DNA of 64,000 bases, from NCBI GenBank assembly GCA_037013685.1, contig CM072886.1, forward strand, positions 86,496,922 to 86,560,921, in the 5' to 3' direction. A program made the position numbers and the translations under genes. Shown one piece after another: positions 60,695-64,000 of the stretch. Under the pieces are notes generated by a model that ran no database searches, was not told the DNA's origin, and worked only from the letters and a program-made list of their open reading frames with translations. The DNA comes from Acridotheres tristis. Taxonomy: Eukaryota > Chordata > Aves > Passeriformes > Sturnidae. Numbering within the stretch: the stretch's first letter is position 1; the number at the start of each line of letters is the position of its first letter.

Positions 60695-61325
60695 GTGGGA
60701 CAGCATGGGCAGGTACCTAGGACAGTGGCCACCTACAGCATACTGGAACTTCACCCTTTGAACAAGCACAGACGATGGAAAAACCAGTAAAATCTGGAAA
60801 AAGTATGCTGGTGCCCTGGCTATTCCAGAGAGACACAAATGATTGCAACATGCTGGGATCTGGTCCAGGCCTACTGGGTCCTCTTCAACCTTATTCATTA
60901 CCCTCAAGGAGAGAAGAAGGTCTCTGGATCTGATGACAAGAAAACAGGCACTATAGCTACTCAGACAGGCACAGCACCAACCCACGCTGATATTGGCTGA
61001 CCTTGTACACAAGAAGACATGGATGCAAAAGTCACCTTGCTTAGTAAAGGAGAACAAAGTGAAATCACCACAAAAACATGAGGAAGAAACAGAACAAGAT
61101 GGGATCTTCCAACATGAGGATACACATTTAGCAACGGCCACGTGGTTAATCAAGACCAGGCAATCAGCCAATTTGGCTGGCCCTACCCAATCAAAACTTT
61201 TATGTACTTTCATGTGGAAGGTGATAAAGTTCCTGTAATGCATGTAAAAAATTTGCTGAGGAAAGCAGTCTGGATTACTCCTGCCTCGGGCTAAGGCAAA
61301 CCCATTTGTGGGATGAATTCCATGC
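60695..61325 (+). pseudogene. Remnant of ERVL-like pol 3' end
   Basis: Frame-broken stretch with recognisable pieces of the avian ERVL internal region: CCCTGGCTATTCCAGAGAGA, GGAAAGCAGTCTGGATTACT and GCTAAGGCAAACCCATTTGT. Stops and small deletions interrupt every frame. The 255-codon minus-strand frame here is antisense and not a gene. Confidence 0.6.
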
Positions 61326-61710
61326 TCTGCCAATAAGGAGGTGCACAATAAGCTGGAAGGGAGCATGTCCAGGGCACCTGACCAGAACTGTCCAAAGAGA
61401 TATTTACATAAAACGTCATGCCCAGTATATAAACTGAGAGGGGCAGATCACTGCTCAATGAGGGGCTGAGCATTGGTCAGAGTGTTAAGTTATGTTGTGC
61501 ATAACTTGTTTCTCTTGGGTTTTAGCCGTCTCTTTGTTGACACCTTTTTCATTATTATTTTATCTTATTTCAACTGTTAAATTTTTCTTATCTCAGTCTT
61601 CAGGTTTTTCCTTTTTTTTTTTCCCAGATCTCCTTTTCCCACCAGGGGTGGGGGGAGAGTGAGCAATCAGATGCGTGATACTTAGTTGCCAGCTGAGGTT
61701 AACCACAACA
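61326..61710 (+). mobile_element. 3' LTR of ERVL-like provirus, 5' part missing
   Basis: CTCTGCCAATAAGGAGGTGC, TATATAAACTGAGAGG, TGCATAACTTGTTTCTCTTG, CACCAGGGGTGGGGGGAGAG, ending TAGTTGCCAGCTGAGGTTAA then CCACAACA. Co-linear with the middle and end of the LTR family seen at 59006 and 31150. Confidence 0.8.
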
Positions 61711-62164
61711 ACTCCATCACTTTAAATTAGAGAATAACATTAAGTAAAGCACTAGCAAGCCTTGCCTTGAAATCTTCGTACCATCCTGAATGTCCCAAGT
61801 GTTTCACTTTTACTCTTTACACTGTTCATATTAATGGTTCAGCTTACACCCACTGGACCTCAGAGGATGCCTTTTTTTTCCACCCTTCATTATCAATTTT
61901 TCAGGTATATAGGTGCCTGGAATGTTGGATCCCTTCTTGTCTGTTTCCCGGATAAAGAAAGGTACCCAGAGCTAATTCAGAGGGATATTGTTTTTTCTTT
62001 TTTTTTTTGTTTCCATCCCTCCCTCCCCTTTAAACTCCTGTATTTCATCCTTCCAAGTGTCAGGTAAACACAAGCTGTTTTTCTACACACACTGACACAG
62101 AGAACACACATCAACATATATGCCTAAACATATCAGTTTTACAATTATGGTTTGTATCCTTTCC
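61711..62164. other. Intergenic, unassigned
   Basis: AT-rich DNA between the provirus and the possible 3' end of the next minus-strand gene. On the minus strand, ~62050-62125 is GT-rich, as expected downstream of a cleavage site. Confidence 0.5.
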
Positions 62165-62170
62165 TTTATT
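62165..62170 (-). terminator. Candidate polyadenylation signal of the next minus-strand gene
   Basis: AATAAA on the minus strand (TTTATT as printed), followed within 40-100 bases by GT-rich sequence (GATGTGTGTTCTCTGTGTC). AATAAA also occurs further right (about 63308 and 63922). Confidence 0.45.
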
Positions 62171-64000
62171 GTAAACCCTGTTGTTAAAAAAAAAAAAAAA
62201 AAAAAAAGGAAAAAAAAATCCAGAGGAAACCAAGTATTTTTTGTTTCATTTTTTTAATTTGGCTTCACGCTGAAAATTTAATTTACAAGCTATTCATGAG
62301 GAAAATGACCGGTTGGGCAGAATGAGCCATGATTGTGTAACTGCACTCAACACTTGTAGTGTATCATTTAGGTCCCTTTCAGTAAATCATCATACACCTG
62401 CTATAGCACAGTTAAAGCACCTACATCATATGCTCACTTCATCACACCCTGTAGTCCATTTTAACCTATCAGACAAATAACAAGAGAAGAATGCTTGAAT
62501 TGAGGTATTTCCTTTAAAAATTTACTGATCACTGGCATTCAGAGGTAATGTTAAATCATGTAGTTTTAAACATTGAAAAAATGTACAAAAAACAAGTTCA
62601 TTTTTAAAAAATATTATCCTTAGTCTTCCATGCATGTTAATAAAAAATATAAAAATCAAATTTATAACAGTGAAGCTATACCTTTCATTCTGCAAAAGTA
62701 TTTCCACAATTGGAGCCACAAGGTATGGTCATCTTTAGTACAATACTTGTTTTTGCTCTTCATTTTATGAAGTATAGTCAGTTCAGTGCAAAGGTAATAG
62801 TCTATGTACACATATCATTGGAGCCACATGAGGGAAATTTACAGCAGAAAATATGCATTTAGATCATTATTATCCAGTAGCACTATATATTGTTACAGAT
62901 TTACACTGCACATCCAAGGGCTCTTACAATAAAAACCTCTGCTTTAAACACACCAGGTCTGTTTGAGCAGCCTCAAAGTCAGCAACAGAAGTTGTACCAC
63001 TGATGGAACAACCACGTGAGTCCCTACAAAACAGCTTCCTGCTCTGTCAACACAGGTTTCCAGCTAAAAGCATCCTTTTCATGGCAGTGCCTAACTTGGA
63101 TTCAGTAGCAGTACAAGAAAATTCCAAAATGTGATCATTTCAGTCTTAACTTTTTTGGTTTTGCATTTAAAGTTTCAAGTGTGTTCAAAACCATAGCAAT
63201 CTTTTTTCCCCCCAAAATATAAAAATGATATCCCTCAATGCAAGTTCAACAACGGAGATGAAAACTACTTTTTTCTGAATTATTTCTCAGCTTGTTGATT
63301 ACTCAATTTTATTTTTCCAAAAAATATGAACTAGTACCTGTGATCAAATTAGAAATGTCTCACAAACCTGGAGAGATGCTGGGAATTACAAAAAGGTTTA
63401 GAAAGTGGTCCCATTTAACAGATGTCAAATACTTTCAGCACAACGCTGCAACATTTAAGTAGTATAGTACATAGTACAAGGTTAGCTGATGCTGACTCTT
63501 GGTCCTCTTCCAGGAAACAAATTCTATCACTTCTAAAGAAATTTACTTCTGACTTCTATTTCTAACATTGCTGATTTACATGGACTCTTAATACCCTTAC
63601 AGCAATTTGAAAAAGCAATATAAACAAATCACCAAACACAACTAGAGACAAGCAGCTGCAATGGGTTTGCTTTATGTCTAAGTATATACAGTTGCTAAGG
63701 AGACATGTTTAACTTAAAGGAATTCTAATTCACATATTTAAAAATACAATTTCATTTTTAGATGTTTAGTTTAAAACTGCTTTTGTTGTCTGGAAAATAC
63801 AGCATTGGCTAACCTAAATGTCCTTTTTGAAATATAAGAAATATTTTGCTTGAAGTTCATTATAAAAGAAAACATAGGACAAAAAAATATATACTTAGGC
63901 CATAAAAGATCTTTCAAAGTTTATTTCTTTAGCATTTAAAGTACAAAATTGTCTTCATGCTGGATAGTGAATAAAAGACATGTATTTGGGTTTTCCCCGT
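62171..64000 (-). other. Possible 3' UTR of an unseen minus-strand gene
   Basis: 1.8 kb of AT-rich sequence with no repeat and no coding frame, ending left in a good AATAAA plus GT-rich element. It has an A run at 62186-62207 (T run in the gene's sense). In mammals the next genes in this direction are SLC6A3 and LPCAT1, both in the same orientation, but no exon is visible to decide. Confidence 0.35.

Larger units (their letters stand above)
59006..61710 (+). mobile_element. Decayed ERVL-like endogenous retrovirus with nested LTR
   Basis: Parts in order: truncated 5' LTR (59006-59361), primer-binding-like start (TGGCACCTGATATGGGGCCC, 59362), leader with one open frame, a foreign LTR (59989-60694), a remnant of the 3' end of pol (60695-61325) and the 3' part of the second LTR (61326-61710). 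Most of gag and pol is deleted and the remaining pol frame is broken by stops, so the element is not coding-competent. No matching target-site duplication was seen (CAGGC left, ACTCC right). Confidence 0.85.

Noticed and set aside
60599..61366. 255-codon minus-strand open frame
   Set aside because: Antisense to the LTR and pol remnant of the provirus; no domain recognised.
59006..61710. Target-site duplication of the ERVL-like provirus
   Set aside because: Five bases on each side do not match; ends may be decayed or misplaced.
1..64000. Bacterial operons, CRISPR arrays, rRNA, tRNA or telomerase RNA genes
   Set aside because: No array of regularly spaced repeats, no tRNA or rRNA core sequence and no prokaryotic gene organisation was seen; the window is spliced vertebrate DNA.

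Overview
This is a vertebrate nuclear genome window, almost certainly from a bird. Several CR1 retrotransposon tails end in the characteristic ATTCTATG motif, there are avian-type ERVL-like LTRs, and the introns are compact. It is not microbial DNA: nearly all open frames longer than 60 codons are chance frames or exon shadows. Two protein genes are present, both on the minus strand and in the order known from mammals: TERT (telomerase reverse transcriptase) on the left and CLPTM1L (an ER membrane lipid scramblase of the GPI pathway) on the right.

Layout. Bases 1-26404: TERT, transcribed right to left. Coding exons 1-15 can be placed with GT/AG junctions and consistent phase, giving 1290 complete codons; the last coding exon (16, the C-terminal ~35 residues) lies off the left edge. 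Bases ~25850-26720: CpG island with the TERT start and a (GGGCC)n tract. Bases ~26700-36374: intergenic DNA carrying CR1 fragments, two decayed LTRs in opposite orientation, a long pyrimidine tract and the probable CLPTM1L 3' UTR. Bases 36375-57838: CLPTM1L, 17 coding exons, complete, 541 residues. Bases ~57530-58250: CpG island and promoter of CLPTM1L with GC boxes and an ETS-type site. Bases ~58185-61710: CR1, a small trinucleotide repeat, then a decayed ERVL-like provirus with a second type of LTR nested inside it. Bases ~62165-64000: AT-rich sequence resembling the 3' UTR of another minus-strand gene that starts beyond the right edge; by synteny this could be SLC6A3 or LPCAT1, but no coding exon is visible.

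TERT supplies the catalytic protein of telomerase in the nucleus. CLPTM1L flips an early GPI precursor across the ER membrane. They are neighbours by conserved synteny and have no known shared pathway. I found no undescribed biological system here. The points most worth a second look are the G-rich repeat upstream of TERT, the two possible TERT starts, unusual residues in the TERT C-terminal extension, the weak exon 4 donor, the A10 run in the last CLPTM1L exon, and a surviving hydrophobic reading frame in the provirus leader. All exon boundaries were placed by eye from reading frame, splice dinucleotides and remembered family sequence; no alignment was run.
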